NCBI GenBank assembly: GCA_017527945.1
Contig: JAFXPL010000142.1
Coordinates: forward strand, 1-12,519
Reading direction: 5' to 3'
DNA length: 12,519 nucleotides
Source: Bacteroidales bacterium
Lineage (GTDB): Bacteria > Bacteroidota > Bacteroidia > Bacteroidales > WCHB1-69
Shown one piece after another: positions 1-6,344 of the stretch. How positions within the stretch are numbered: the stretch's first letter is position 1; each line of letters starts with the position of its first letter. The position numbers and the translations under genes are program-made. The notes under the pieces are model-generated. The model made no database searches. It saw only the letters and a list, made by a program, of their open reading frames with translations, and had not been told where the DNA came from.

Positions 1-160
1 TCGTCGTTCCCTCCACTACATCCAAGAGCGGCGTGAGTATCCACGATGCTATCGATTCAAAGCGCATTATGAGCTTCGTAGTCATTGCACTCATGCCTGC
101 TCTACTCTTCGGCATGTACAACATTGGCTACCAAAATTATGAAGCAGCCGGAGCCAGTGC
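1..160 (+). pseudogene. nqrB: nqrB 5' fragment (NADH:quinone reductase subunit B)
   Basis: Reading from base 3, the frame gives VVPSTTSKSGVSIHDAID, then SKRIMSFVVIALMPALLFGMYN and GYQNY. This is the characteristic N-terminal region of NqrB leading into its first membrane helix. NqrB is the integral-membrane subunit of the Na+-translocating NADH:quinone oxidoreductase and carries covalent FMN. The segment enters from outside the window, so the true start is not visible. The match fades after about base 150-180 and the frame stops at 240, so roughly 350 further residues of NqrB are missing. The following DNA codes in another frame for an unrelated surface protein. An intact nqrA starts at 12170 on the same strand, so this is probably a second, broken copy of nqrB. 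The family assignment is firm; the exact break point is inferred. Confidence 0.85.
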
Positions 161-164
161 ATCG

Positions 165-537
165 TGTTGGACAATGTTCCTCTTATTGTGGCGGAGGAAG
201 AAAGAAACCGTGTGGAAGACAACCTGCTTGTCGGCACACTGACACCGTTTCTGTACTTGCCGAGAACCGTTCCGACTATCTTGTATTGAGTTGGGTGCTG
301 CGTCCGGGCTTCTTTGTCTCCAACACACTTACCAGCATACTGCCCCACACCGCTTATCTTGACAACACATTGCTGGCCGCATCACGCGGACTTCCTATCG
401 GAACAGTGACAGCAGTCGGAACAATCACCCGCAACGTCCTTGAAAACGATACGGTCTATGACCTCCAAGGTCGCAGAGTCACCGCTCCTGTTCATGGCAT
501 TTTCATCATCAACGGCAGGAAAGTCTTTGTAAAGTAA
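165..537 (+). pseudogene. 3' remnant of a secreted/surface protein, frameshifted
   Basis: Coding sense is spread over more than one frame. From about base 155 one frame reads CIVLDNVPLIVAEEERNRVE then DNLLVGTLTP and stops soon after at 293-295. From about 245 a second frame continues with SVLAENRSDYLVLSWV, HTAYLDNTLLAASRGLPIG and ends in DTVYDLQGRRV and GIFIINGRKVFVK before TAA at 535-537. A short tail with 'LQGRRV...GI(F/Y)I(I/K)NGRKV' is typical of secreted Bacteroidales proteins, which carry a small beta-sandwich end domain. At least one frameshift, near 245, is needed to join the parts, and there is no start codon because the 5' end is replaced by the nqrB fragment. It is read as a dead remnant. 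What the full protein did cannot be told from this tail. Confidence 0.7.
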
Positions 538-544
538 TTAGGTT

Positions 545-595
545 TTAACAGTCAAATGGAGACCCGAAGATTTCAGGTCTCCATTTGACTGTTAA
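545..595. terminator. Strong hairpin, likely bidirectional terminator
   Basis: A perfect 20-bp inverted repeat has arms at 545-564 and 576-595 and an 11-nt loop. It is extended past a one-base bulge by GG/CC pairs at the outer ends. It sits 8 bases after the stop of the left remnant and about 60 bases beyond the stop of the convergent minus-strand gene at 658. The T-rich flank on both sides (GGTTTTAA and its complement) fits termination in both directions. Confidence 0.7.
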
Positions 596-657
596 ACCGT
601 AAATTACCCTTGTCCCTAAAAGAACAGGTAGATTCTTGCAGCGACAGGACACGTCGT

Positions 658-1185
658 CTATGCTGTTATCTCAGCAATTAGTTGACGTTTCCGCTCGTTT
701 ACCATCTCATTCCAAAGGCAAGAGACTTGTACTTTGGTGACGGAGATGCGATCCTTGTAGCGTTCATAGAACTCAATACCTTGACCTTCAAAAAGTTGGT
801 GACAGCAATAACGGCCTATTATTTCCTCCCAGTCCCAAAGGTCTGCATATTTATCCAACAACTCAAATGTTAAGTTCACGCCGCGATTTCCTGATAATTT
901 ATGCCAATTCCACTTGTCCTTGAAGGTTTCGATGATGTTCTCCGTAATCGCATCTTCATCTATGTTCTCAGAGAGTTTGTCCCAGTTGATGCGTTTCTTG
1001 AACTTCTGAATCATGGGGACAGTCCAACGGATGTACGCGTTTCCTGAAATCTCATTCCAATCCACTTTGTCCTGACACTTCTCTAACATGGTCTCAGACC
1101 AGTTAAAGCGACTCGACAACTCTTTCCATGCCTCCTCTGTCATAATCTTCTGCATGAATTCGTTGCTTAATGTTTTTGTTGCCAT
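658..1185 (-). CDS. W-repeat (solenoid-like) protein, function unknown
   Basis: This is a 175-residue protein made of imperfect repeats of about 25 residues. Each repeat carries an aromatic W followed by an acidic/amide and hydrophobic step and a Gly/Glu-Asn. The repeats are DWNEISGN at 42-49, NWDKLSEN at 67-74, NWHKLSGN at 93-100 and DWEEIIGR at 118-125. The key tryptophans W43, W68, W94 and W119 are 25-26 residues apart, and a related FNW occurs near residue 27. Between them lie amphipathic stretches of the type 'I..F..k.nW', suggesting a helical solenoid used for binding. No signal peptide or membrane segment is visible. The ATG at 1185 is preceded by an A/T-rich leader. The gene stands alone behind a terminator, with a possible promoter at 1224-1231. 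Similar tandem repeats occur in uncharacterised bacterial proteins. No function is proposed. Confidence 0.8.
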   Translation of the reverse strand: MATKTLSNEFMQKIMTEEAWKELSSRFNWSETMLEKCQDKVDWNEISGNAYIRWTVPMIQKFKKRINWDKLSENIDEDAITENIIETFKDKWNWHKLSGNRGVNLTFELLDKYADLWDWEEIIGRYCCHQLFEGQGIEFYERYKDRISVTKVQVSCLWNEMVNERKRQLIAEITA

Positions 1186-1223
1186 AATGTAAATAATTAA
1201 AGGGTTAATAATGTTTCTTGATG

Positions 1224-1231
1224 CAAAGAAA
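1224..1231 (-). promoter_or_regulatory. Possible -7 promoter element for the W-repeat gene
   Basis: The minus strand reads TTTCTTTG, one mismatch from the Bacteroidota -7 element TAnnTTTG. It lies about 39 bases upstream of the ATG at 1185 and just after the terminator hairpin of the preceding gene. No good -33 element is visible. Confidence 0.35.
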
Positions 1232-1235
1232 ACAA

Positions 1236-1264
1236 CACCCTCTGCCAGTTCGTGGCAGAGGGTG
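1236..1264 (-). terminator. Terminator after the 310-residue unknown gene
   Basis: A perfect 12-bp stem has arms CACCCTCTGCCA at 1236-1247 and its complement at 1253-1264, with a 5-nt loop. On the minus strand it is followed by the T-rich run TGTTGTTTTCTTT. It lies between the stop at 1438 and the next minus-strand start at 1185. The stretch 1265-1437 holds no supported gene. Confidence 0.75.
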
Positions 1265-1437
1265 GAGGAAAAGTGATGATTATGAAGAAATTTGCGATGG
1301 GCTTAAGCACAACCTTTTGACAAAGAGTGCAGGAAAAGGCATCTTCCCTTTTCCCGCTTCCACATAAAAGGGCTTTTCTCTCAGCAGTATCAATCCAAGC
1401 ATACGTGTATCCGCATTAACTTGTGCGTGGTGGCTTT

Positions 1438-2370
1438 CTAATTTGTTACCAAAGTTAGTCCCAACTTATCTATCAGAACTGATACTGAAGTATTTTTGGC
1501 CTTCATCGTTTCCAATAGAACTTCATCATTTGATAGGATTTTATCGTTTGGATCTTTGTACTTTTCTGGCAATAACTGATAAATAAACCTTTTTGTAATC
1601 ACGATACGCCTGTTATTGTAATCACCTGGGTTTCTTTCATTGAGGTCTTTGAATGCTTTGCTATAACGAACCTTTGAAGAGAGTTTTTCCTCCCAATCAG
1701 CAAACTCCTTTATCGCCATATAACAACCCATGGAAGTGAGTCTCTGAATGAGAACATAGATATAGACAAAATCAGAGGCTATTAAAGGCACTCCTTTTTC
1801 CACCTCATGCCTCGGACTGATCTCATCAAATTTGGTATATCTGTTTGTGCTTAACTCGTGGAGAACGCCATATAGCAAATCACTTGCCTCTGCATCATCA
1901 ACCTTTTTTCCTGCAAGTTGCATGACATACAAATAACCTTTGGGCGTAAGTTTGCGTCGATCAGGATGAAAGTCCACATGGTCATAGGCCAGCCTACAAC
2001 AAAGGTTATGATAACTATGGTCAACCGACAGTTCATCTATATGAGCCATGATATAACTTGTCGGGAAATATCTGATGACAGGCAAATAACAATCTTTTTC
2101 ATGGTATTTCTCAAAGACCTCTTTTACTTTGGGTAGGAAGGCATCATCCCAGTACTCAACAGACTGTTTATATGCCCATGCCCTATCCGTCTTTCCTGAT
2201 GACAGGAAGGCAAGGATTATTTTCTTTTGAACATTCCAATCTAAACCGCAGAAACGCCGTTGAATTTCCTGACGAGCCTTTACAACCTTTCCTTTCTTCC
2301 TTATCAAGTACCACTTCACAATGGTGGCAATCGGTGTCTTATTCTGTTTATTTAGTACAGGGTATGGCAT
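1438..2370 (-). CDS. Hypothetical protein, family not recognised
   Basis: This reading frame of about 310 residues starts from the ATG at 2370 (MPYPVLNKQNKTPIATIVKW). A TTG at 2388 would add six residues (LKKLRV). The ATG is preferred because a near-consensus promoter element lies about 43 bases upstream and TTG starts are uncommon. The protein is rich in Lys, Tyr and Trp and looks soluble, with no signal peptide or clear membrane segment. Visible local features include a basic stretch early on (YLIRKKGKVVKARQEIQRRF), a DWEEKLSSK segment, and a C-terminal tail rich in charged residues. I do not recognise a family motif. It is flanked by the orphan mreB upstream and by its own terminator downstream, in an AT-rich run of accessory genes. 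Uninterrupted length supports a real gene. Confidence 0.7.
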   Translation of the reverse strand: MPYPVLNKQNKTPIATIVKWYLIRKKGKVVKARQEIQRRFCGLDWNVQKKIILAFLSSGKTDRAWAYKQSVEYWDDAFLPKVKEVFEKYHEKDCYLPVIRYFPTSYIMAHIDELSVDHSYHNLCCRLAYDHVDFHPDRRKLTPKGYLYVMQLAGKKVDDAEASDLLYGVLHELSTNRYTKFDEISPRHEVEKGVPLIASDFVYIYVLIQRLTSMGCYMAIKEFADWEEKLSSKVRYSKAFKDLNERNPGDYNNRRIVITKRFIYQLLPEKYKDPNDKILSNDEVLLETMKAKNTSVSVLIDKLGLTLVTN

Positions 2371-2412
2371 AACACGAAGTTTTTTCAAGACTATTTATAA
2401 AATATCCCTTAA

Positions 2413-2420
2413 CAAAGTTT
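2413..2420 (-). promoter_or_regulatory. Possible -7 element for the 1438-2370 gene
   Basis: The minus strand reads AAACTTTG, one mismatch from TAnnTTTG. It is about 43 bases upstream of the ATG at 2370 and downstream of the mreB stop, so it would give this gene its own transcript. Confidence 0.35.
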
Positions 2421-2504
2421 CCTTCTATAGAGGTTATCTCCCCCGGCATCATAACCATACGATAGTACTGAATTGTTTTTTAATGCAGACTCTCCTTATA
2501 ACAG

Positions 2505-3593
2505 TCATCGGAACAGAAATTGGAAGTGCTCCACGTTCTTTAAGACTACGCCTGTGCCGCGTGCCACACAAAGCAATGGTTCATCAGCCACCTTAAATTG
2601 AATTTGAATCTTGTCGGTAAACCGTTTGTCAAGACCGCGAAGCAAGGCTCCGCCACCGGTAAGGTAAATTCCGTTTTTCATAATGTCTGCATACAACTCT
2701 GGGGGAGTGTTCTCCAAAACATTGAGCATAGCACTCTCTATCTTTGAAATGCTCTTTTCAAGGCAACGAGCCACTTCTTGGTAGCACACGGGCACTTTTG
2801 CAGGCAGACCTGTCATTTTGTTCGGACCAGATACGATGTAATCCTTCGGTGCATCAGAAGCAAGGTTGGTGAGTGCGCTACCCACGTTTATCTTGATGCG
2901 TTCAGCCATACGCTCGCTGATTTCCACGAAGTGCTGGCGGCTCATATACTCTTTGATGTCGGCTGTAAAGTCATCACCAGCCATCTTGATGCTGTAGTTG
3001 CTTACGATACCGCCCAACGAAATTACGGCGATTTCTGTAGTGCCACCGCCGATGTCCACAATCATGTTCCCTTCGGGCGCTTCCACATCTATCCCGATTC
3101 CGATAGCTGCAGCCATTGGTTCGAATAGCAGGAACACGTCACGTCCGCCTACATGGTCAGCACTATCGCGTATAGCACGTAATTCTATGTCGGTAGATCC
3201 GCTCGGTACGCCAATGACTGTACGCAGATTTGGCGTAAAGAAGTGCTTGCTCTCGTGTGCCATCTTGATGAAGCCTCGCATCATCTGTTCACAGGCGTAA
3301 AAGTCAGCAATTACACCGTCTTTAAGCGGACGCACAACGTTGATATTGGGGTTCTCCTTTTCGTACATCAGTTTGGCAGACTTGCCTACGCTTATCATCT
3401 TTTTTGTGTGGACGTCCAATGCGACTACCGATGGCTCGTTCACGACGATTTCACCGTCACGGGTAATGATAACCGTGTTGGCTGTACCTAAGTCCATCGC
3501 CAGTTCTTGTGTGAAAGAGAATAAGTTGGAGAACAGACGGGTGTTCTTCAGCCGCTCAAACTTCTCAAGGTGTTTAATTATGTCGAATTTCAT
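2505..3593 (-). CDS. mreB: MreB-like rod-shape actin homologue, orphan paralogue
   Basis: MreB is a bacterial actin that polymerises under the inner membrane and guides cell-wall synthesis. The protein is 362 residues from the ATG at 3593; a TTG at 3599 would add two. The actin-fold motifs are present: phosphate-1 loop DLGTANT at 34-40, VRPLKDGVIADF at 87-98, catalytic-type Glu at 159 in FEPMAAAIGIGIDVEAPEG, phosphate-2 loop DIGGGTTE at 180-187, and the adenosine loop LTGGGALLRGLD at 311-322. The N terminus is longer than in usual Bacteroidota MreB. About 24 residues (MKFDIIKHLEKFERLKNTRL...) precede the usual FSFTQE start and could form a membrane-binding amphipathic helix. Several normally conserved spots look drifted, for example YACEQMM. 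No mreC or mreD follows, and the gene stands between terminators. This suggests a second, divergent copy rather than the cell-shape operon copy. Confidence 0.93.
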   Translation of the reverse strand: MKFDIIKHLEKFERLKNTRLFSNLFSFTQELAMDLGTANTVIITRDGEIVVNEPSVVALDVHTKKMISVGKSAKLMYEKENPNINVVRPLKDGVIADFYACEQMMRGFIKMAHESKHFFTPNLRTVIGVPSGSTDIELRAIRDSADHVGGRDVFLLFEPMAAAIGIGIDVEAPEGNMIVDIGGGTTEIAVISLGGIVSNYSIKMAGDDFTADIKEYMSRQHFVEISERMAERIKINVGSALTNLASDAPKDYIVSGPNKMTGLPAKVPVCYQEVARCLEKSISKIESAMLNVLENTPPELYADIMKNGIYLTGGGALLRGLDKRFTDKIQIQFKVADEPLLCVARGTGVVLKNVEHFQFLFR

Positions 3594-3664
3594 AACCAAT
3601 GGTATCTTTTATGTGTTTGTCTCTTACTTCGAACTCTGGGCTCGCAGATTATTCTAAAACTGCT

Positions 3665-3703
3665 GCAAAAGTATCGCGGGCTTATGCCGTTTCGTTGCAT
3701 AAG
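3665..3703 (-). repeat. Promoter-plus-hairpin repeat, copy 1
   Basis: This 39-base stretch matches 6345-6383 at about 32 positions, including GCAAAAGTAT, GCGGGCTT and GCATAAG. In both places it lies on the minus strand just upstream of a gene and carries the same TACTTTTG promoter element. Here it overlaps the terminator at 3674-3710. Confidence 0.65.
3666..3673 (-). promoter_or_regulatory. -7 promoter element for the mreB-like gene
   Basis: The minus strand reads TACTTTTG, a perfect TAnnTTTG match, 73 bases upstream of the ATG at 3593. It directly abuts the 3' arm of the upstream gene's terminator hairpin, so termination and re-initiation are packed together. No convincing -33 box is visible. 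Confidence 0.6.
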
Positions 3704-3710
3704 CCCGCGA
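3674..3710 (-). terminator. Terminator after the UDG-like gene
   Basis: A perfect 14-bp stem (TCGCGGGCTTATGC at 3674-3687 with its complement at 3697-3710) encloses a 9-nt loop. It lies 20 bases past the stop of the minus-strand gene at 3730 and is followed on that strand by TACTTTTGC. Confidence 0.7.
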
Positions 3711-3729
3711 GAATCTAATTTTCTAACTA

Positions 3730-4503
3730 TTATTTTCCCAAAGGAAAATCAGGATAAAGTTTCAGAAAATCTTTGTAAGCGTCTTTCAAGTCGTTGTAAA
3801 CACTCTCATGAGTACGGTGACGCAGCCCAGGATGGTAAGAATGAACAACAAGAACCTTATTAGTAGGGGAATAATACATCCAGCCTTTATTGTTAACGTC
3901 TTCCAAATCTGTAAGAATTTTTTCTTTTATCAGTCCAAGAATTATTCCGTGTGGCTCACAGCAGAATAAGATGTTAGCGCCATAAAGCGAAATTTGCTCA
4001 ACAATTTCATCAGCATAATTCCGTACATATTTCTTGAGGGTAGGATCATCTATACTGCTACCTCCAAGCTGTTTCTTAACATTGATTCTTACCAAAGGTG
4101 TTTCGTTAATTAGGTATTCCCTGTTTTTGTTGAAATCACTGGCTTCTTCGAATGATTTTACTTTCCAATCTCCATCTTTCATCTCAGGCTTGAGCATACA
4201 GTAAACCCAACGTAAATAGTTTGAATAGAATCTTTTATAATTTACATTTCCATTCTTGTCAAAACCAGTTTCATGTCTTTTGTCAAGGTCGTCAATATTT
4301 TCTTTTGTGAGCATAATGAGACGTAGCTGAGCTTTTTCCCAAAGTGAATATTCTCCACCTACCTCTCTATCCCAATCATCATTGATTGCGCCACGCCGCA
4401 TCATTCCATCTTTAATTATTTCATAATTTTCAGTTTCTAGAATTTTCGACTTCTTTTCCCATTCCTCGAAAAGTTTTTCCTCTAAGTCGTGATAGTCTTT
4501 CAT
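3730..4503 (-). CDS. Uracil-DNA-glycosylase-like protein, function uncertain
   Basis: This 257-residue soluble protein starts at the ATG at 4503. The layout resembles uncharacterised members of the uracil-DNA glycosylase superfamily. A segment RINVKKQLGGSSIDD is at 139-153. A predicted strand and turn GANILFCCEPHG at 175-186 occupies the place where related proteins have a hydrophobic strand followed by G/C residues. A late VVHSYHPGLRHR at 219-230 resembles the 'H-P-S/G' DNA-intercalation motif. The N-terminal third is acidic and basic helical sequence (EEKLFEEWEKKSKIL) plus KDGMMRRGAINDDW, and the middle is W/Y-rich. I do not see a clear catalytic water-activating motif, so enzymatic activity is uncertain and the family assignment is tentative. 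The gene has its own promoter candidate and terminator and stands next to an array of 22-bp repeats. Confidence 0.75.
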   Translation of the reverse strand: MKDYHDLEEKLFEEWEKKSKILETENYEIIKDGMMRRGAINDDWDREVGGEYSLWEKAQLRLIMLTKENIDDLDKRHETGFDKNGNVNYKRFYSNYLRWVYCMLKPEMKDGDWKVKSFEEASDFNKNREYLINETPLVRINVKKQLGGSSIDDPTLKKYVRNYADEIVEQISLYGANILFCCEPHGIILGLIKEKILTDLEDVNNKGWMYYSPTNKVLVVHSYHPGLRHRTHESVYNDLKDAYKDFLKLYPDFPLGK

Positions 4504-4579
4504 AATAAAATTGGTTTTAAGATTTTACATTTGGGAGAACTATGTTACAATATGTGTTCTCCTTTAGTCGTTGTGCCTG

Positions 4580-4612
4580 CAAATATACAAACATACTTCC
4601 ATGTTGGCCAAA
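4580..4612 (-). promoter_or_regulatory. Promoter of the UDG-like gene
   Basis: The minus strand carries TATATTTG at 4587-4580, a perfect TAnnTTTG -7 element. A TTTG at 4612-4609 has about 21 bases between the two, near the usual spacing for a Bacteroidota -33/-7 pair. The leader to the ATG at 4503 would be about 70 nt. Confidence 0.6.
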
Positions 4613-4630
4613 TTCAGAAAGAAAAGGTGT

Positions 4631-4710
4631 CGGATGGTTTGGGGTTTATGCGGAGGAAATGCGGGGATGTTCGGGTGGGTGGAAAGGAGTGGTTTTAGGG
4701 GGTGTTTGGA
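4631..4710 (+). other. G-rich, strand-skewed non-coding stretch
   Basis: The plus strand here is strongly G-over-C with almost no coding sense. It has G runs at 4641-4644, 4663-4666, 4673-4675, 4677-4679 and 4698-4702. It lies between the promoter of the UDG-like gene and the 22-bp repeat array, in a gene-free gap that runs from 4504 to 4971. The remainder of that gap (4836-4971) shows nothing I can identify. Confidence 0.4.
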
Positions 4711-4725
4711 AATGTCCGATAAGTC

Positions 4726-4835
4726 GTTTAAAAACTCCTTATGTTTTGGGTGAAAACATAGGGAACTTTACCTAAAAACATCAGGAACTTTGAGTGAAAA
4801 CATTTGGAACTTTTAAGCAAAACATCGGATGTTTT
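4726..4835. repeat. Array of five 22-bp direct repeats (iteron- or operator-like)
   Basis: Five consecutive 22-bp units start at 4726, 4748, 4770, 4792 and 4814. The three inner units share AAAACATnnGGAACTTT with variable spacer bases (nn = AG, CA, TT). The two outer units keep the AAAAC start but end in ATGTTTT. This makes the last unit a palindrome (AAAACAT-CGG-ATGTTTT at 4819-4835). The first outer unit has a weaker version and forms TATGTTTT...AAAACATA with the next unit. Exact unit length and helical-turn spacing (about two turns) fit cooperative binding of a protein. Which protein, and whether this is an operator or a replication-type iteron set, cannot be told. Confidence 0.75.
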
Positions 4836-4971
4836 TAAACAGAAAGTTATATTCCTGTAAATGAAGCGTTTACAAAATCAGACTGAGGCTCGGTTTGTAT
4901 AGTCTGCGGATTGGAGACTTTTATCGGGCAGGTTCCTGACGGGGGAAGGATGATGCCAGGACAATCAGAGC

Positions 4972-5157
4972 TTAAACACGGCGGGCATAGAAGTCTTTCA
5001 ATGCTTTCAGCCGCCGTTTCCATAAGGCGATGCCGAACCCTTTGGGGTAAGGGGTTAAAAATCCTTTTGATTCCTCGCCGGTTAAACAGGCGGTCAGTTG
5101 CTGCGCGTTTGCGATGCGGTGAGTCCGGATGATGCTTGTAACGCTCTTGTTTGTCAT
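4972..5157 (-). CDS. Small hypothetical ORF, 61 residues
   Basis: The ATG at 5157 opens MTNKSVTSIIRTHRIANAQQ, and the frame ends in ALWKRRLKALKDFYARRV. It is basic, has no signal peptide and matches no family I know. A perfect -7 element at 5209-5216 lies 51 bases upstream. The leader between the two is a sequence that recurs at 10214-10257. The frame is open upstream through the leader as well, so translation could begin earlier from a TTG at 5211. Being short, it could be a chance frame inside a repeated element. The promoter and the consistent position of the leader argue mildly for expression. Confidence 0.4.
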   Translation of the reverse strand: MTNKSVTSIIRTHRIANAQQLTACLTGEESKGFLTPYPKGFGIALWKRRLKALKDFYARRV

Positions 5158-5161
5158 AATG

Positions 5162-5204
5162 GTTTGGATATTGGCTATAAGAGAAGGTCTAAAACTTTTA
5201 CCGG
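5162..5204 (-). repeat. Dispersed leader repeat, copy 1
   Basis: This is 43 bases, identical to 10214-10257 apart from one extra A in the second copy. On the minus strand it begins CCGGTAAAAGTTTTAGACC and ends AATATCCAAAC, 4 bases before the ATG at 5157. It starts close to the transcription start expected from the -7 element at 5209-5216, so it equals the 5' leader of the small ORF. Confidence 0.85.
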
Positions 5205-5208
5205 GCAG

Positions 5209-5216
5209 CAAACTTA
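5209..5216 (-). promoter_or_regulatory. -7 promoter element for the small ORF
   Basis: The minus strand reads TAAGTTTG, a perfect TAnnTTTG match. Transcription would start near 5202, which is the beginning of the repeated leader. Confidence 0.55.
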
Positions 5217-5221
5217 TTTAT

Positions 5222-5281
5222 ACCACCCGCACATAAGAAACCGCGCATCAAAAGAGCTGCGCGGCTCCTTCTTTCGGGGTG
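5222..5281 (-). terminator. Hairpin terminator after the TM2 gene
   Basis: The core is a perfect 7-bp stem, CCGCGCA at 5241-5247 with TGCGCGG at 5258-5264. It is framed by outer CCACCC and GGGTGG arms with imperfect pairing between. It starts right after the TM2 gene stop (5286), and the minus strand continues TTTCTTATG after the core stem. Confidence 0.55.
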
Positions 5282-5285
5282 GATG

Positions 5286-6281
5286 TTACAGGATTTTGCT
5301 TCTGAGCAATGTGCCTCCGTGTTCGGATTTCTCCACATAGACGTATTGCAAGTCGCCGTCTTCGTTTGTGGTGCAGTAGGCTTTGGACAGCCCCTCCTTA
5401 TCAACGAGGAAGTTCTGGTCCATCTTTCCGTTGCTGCGTTCCAACCGATAGGCATCGTTGATACACTGTCGCACCATCGGGTTGTCTATCCTGCAATCAT
5501 CGCCAAGCGGTGCGCCGAAGACGTACTTGGCGTATCGGTCAAGTTGGGACGTGGAGAACGTGTCGAAGGCTTTCGCGATGGAGAAGGCGTAGAAGCCGTA
5601 TGCCGCCAACTGACGGTATTCCTCCACGGCGTCTCCGACCGATGTGTTGGACGCTTCCGTCTTATAGCGGATGGGATTTCCTTTGCCGTCAAGCACCTCA
5701 ATAAGGTCTTTGCTGAGGAATTTGAAGGTATAGGGTGCCCCTTCGGTCTCCATCGCTTCGACAGGTTCGCTGCTTTCCTCGCTGCCGCTTTCATAGACGG
5801 AAGATGCACTTGTGTCATCCCTTTCCTTTTTGTCGTCCGAGAGGTTGGCTACCGCCCCTATGATGCCCAGAAGCACAAGTCCGCCCACAACGCCGAGGAT
5901 GATCTTTTTAGTCTTGTCGTTTGAATCTTCCGACGGATAAGGCATTTGGGGTGTTTCCTGCTGATATGCCTGGCCGGACACCGGAGAAACGGGGTTGCCC
6001 GTGGCGTCATACATGGGAGTCAGCGGTGCATCGGAGGCTTGTCCCGCGACGTTCACGTTGATGTTGTTCCCTCCGCCATACATATTCTTATACATGAGGT
6101 TGCTCATGTTTACCATGTTGTCGAGGTTAAGCAGGTCGATAATCGTCCCGATGCCGCAGAGTCCGCCTGTGCAGAAATAGAGGATACCCATGCCTATGTG
6201 GCCGAGATAGAAACGGTGGAGGCCTCCGAGACCTACGAAACCGAGCAGGCAGAGGATGAGTGCTGTTGTTTTGTTTTTCAT
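5286..6281 (-). CDS. TM2-domain membrane protein with unknown C-terminal domain
   Basis: This is a 331-residue protein from the ATG at 6281 (MKNKTTALIL). A TM2 domain occupies the start. Helix 1 is at about 5-25 with the motif GLGGLHRFYLGHIG. A turn and helix 2 follow at about 28-50 (GILYFCTGGLCGIGTIIDLL), ending in the usual Asp. A Gly/Asn-rich linker follows (GGGNNINVNV near 69-78), then a Pro/Gln-rich stretch and a third helix at about 126-147 (KKIILGVVGGLVLLGIIGAV). An acidic Ser/Glu linker leads to a C-terminal domain of about 150 residues (YTFKFLSKDLIEVLDGKG...) that I do not recognise. TM2 proteins sit in the inner membrane, and their roles are mostly unknown. The C-terminal domain is probably extracytoplasmic or cytoplasmic; the sequence does not decide. 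Its leader holds a repeat shared with the mreB-like gene. Long upstream frames before this ATG are non-coding. Confidence 0.9.
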   Translation of the reverse strand: MKNKTTALILCLLGFVGLGGLHRFYLGHIGMGILYFCTGGLCGIGTIIDLLNLDNMVNMSNLMYKNMYGGGNNINVNVAGQASDAPLTPMYDATGNPVSPVSGQAYQQETPQMPYPSEDSNDKTKKIILGVVGGLVLLGIIGAVANLSDDKKERDDTSASSVYESGSEESSEPVEAMETEGAPYTFKFLSKDLIEVLDGKGNPIRYKTEASNTSVGDAVEEYRQLAAYGFYAFSIAKAFDTFSTSQLDRYAKYVFGAPLGDDCRIDNPMVRQCINDAYRLERSNGKMDQNFLVDKEGLSKAYCTTNEDGDLQYVYVEKSEHGGTLLRSKIL

Positions 6282-6344
6282 TGTTTTGAAGTTTTTTAGG
6301 TGTTGATTGATGTGGATTTGTTCGCTTTTTGTCGTGATTTTGGG

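Noticed and set aside
1275..1319. Tiny plus-strand frame MIMKKFAMGLSTTF after an AGGAAAAG sequence
   Set aside because: It has a fair ribosome-site look but only 14 codons, no promoter, and no downstream plus-strand gene to lead.
4641..4702. G-quadruplex
   Set aside because: The G runs are present, but one loop would be about 18 nt and some runs have only two or three G, so it does not meet a usual quadruplex pattern.
4726..4835. CRISPR array
   Set aside because: Units abut each other with no unique spacers of 30 bp or so and no cas gene is present.
4861..4902. Tiny frame MKRLQNQTEARFV after the repeat array
   Set aside because: Only 13 codons with nothing to support expression.
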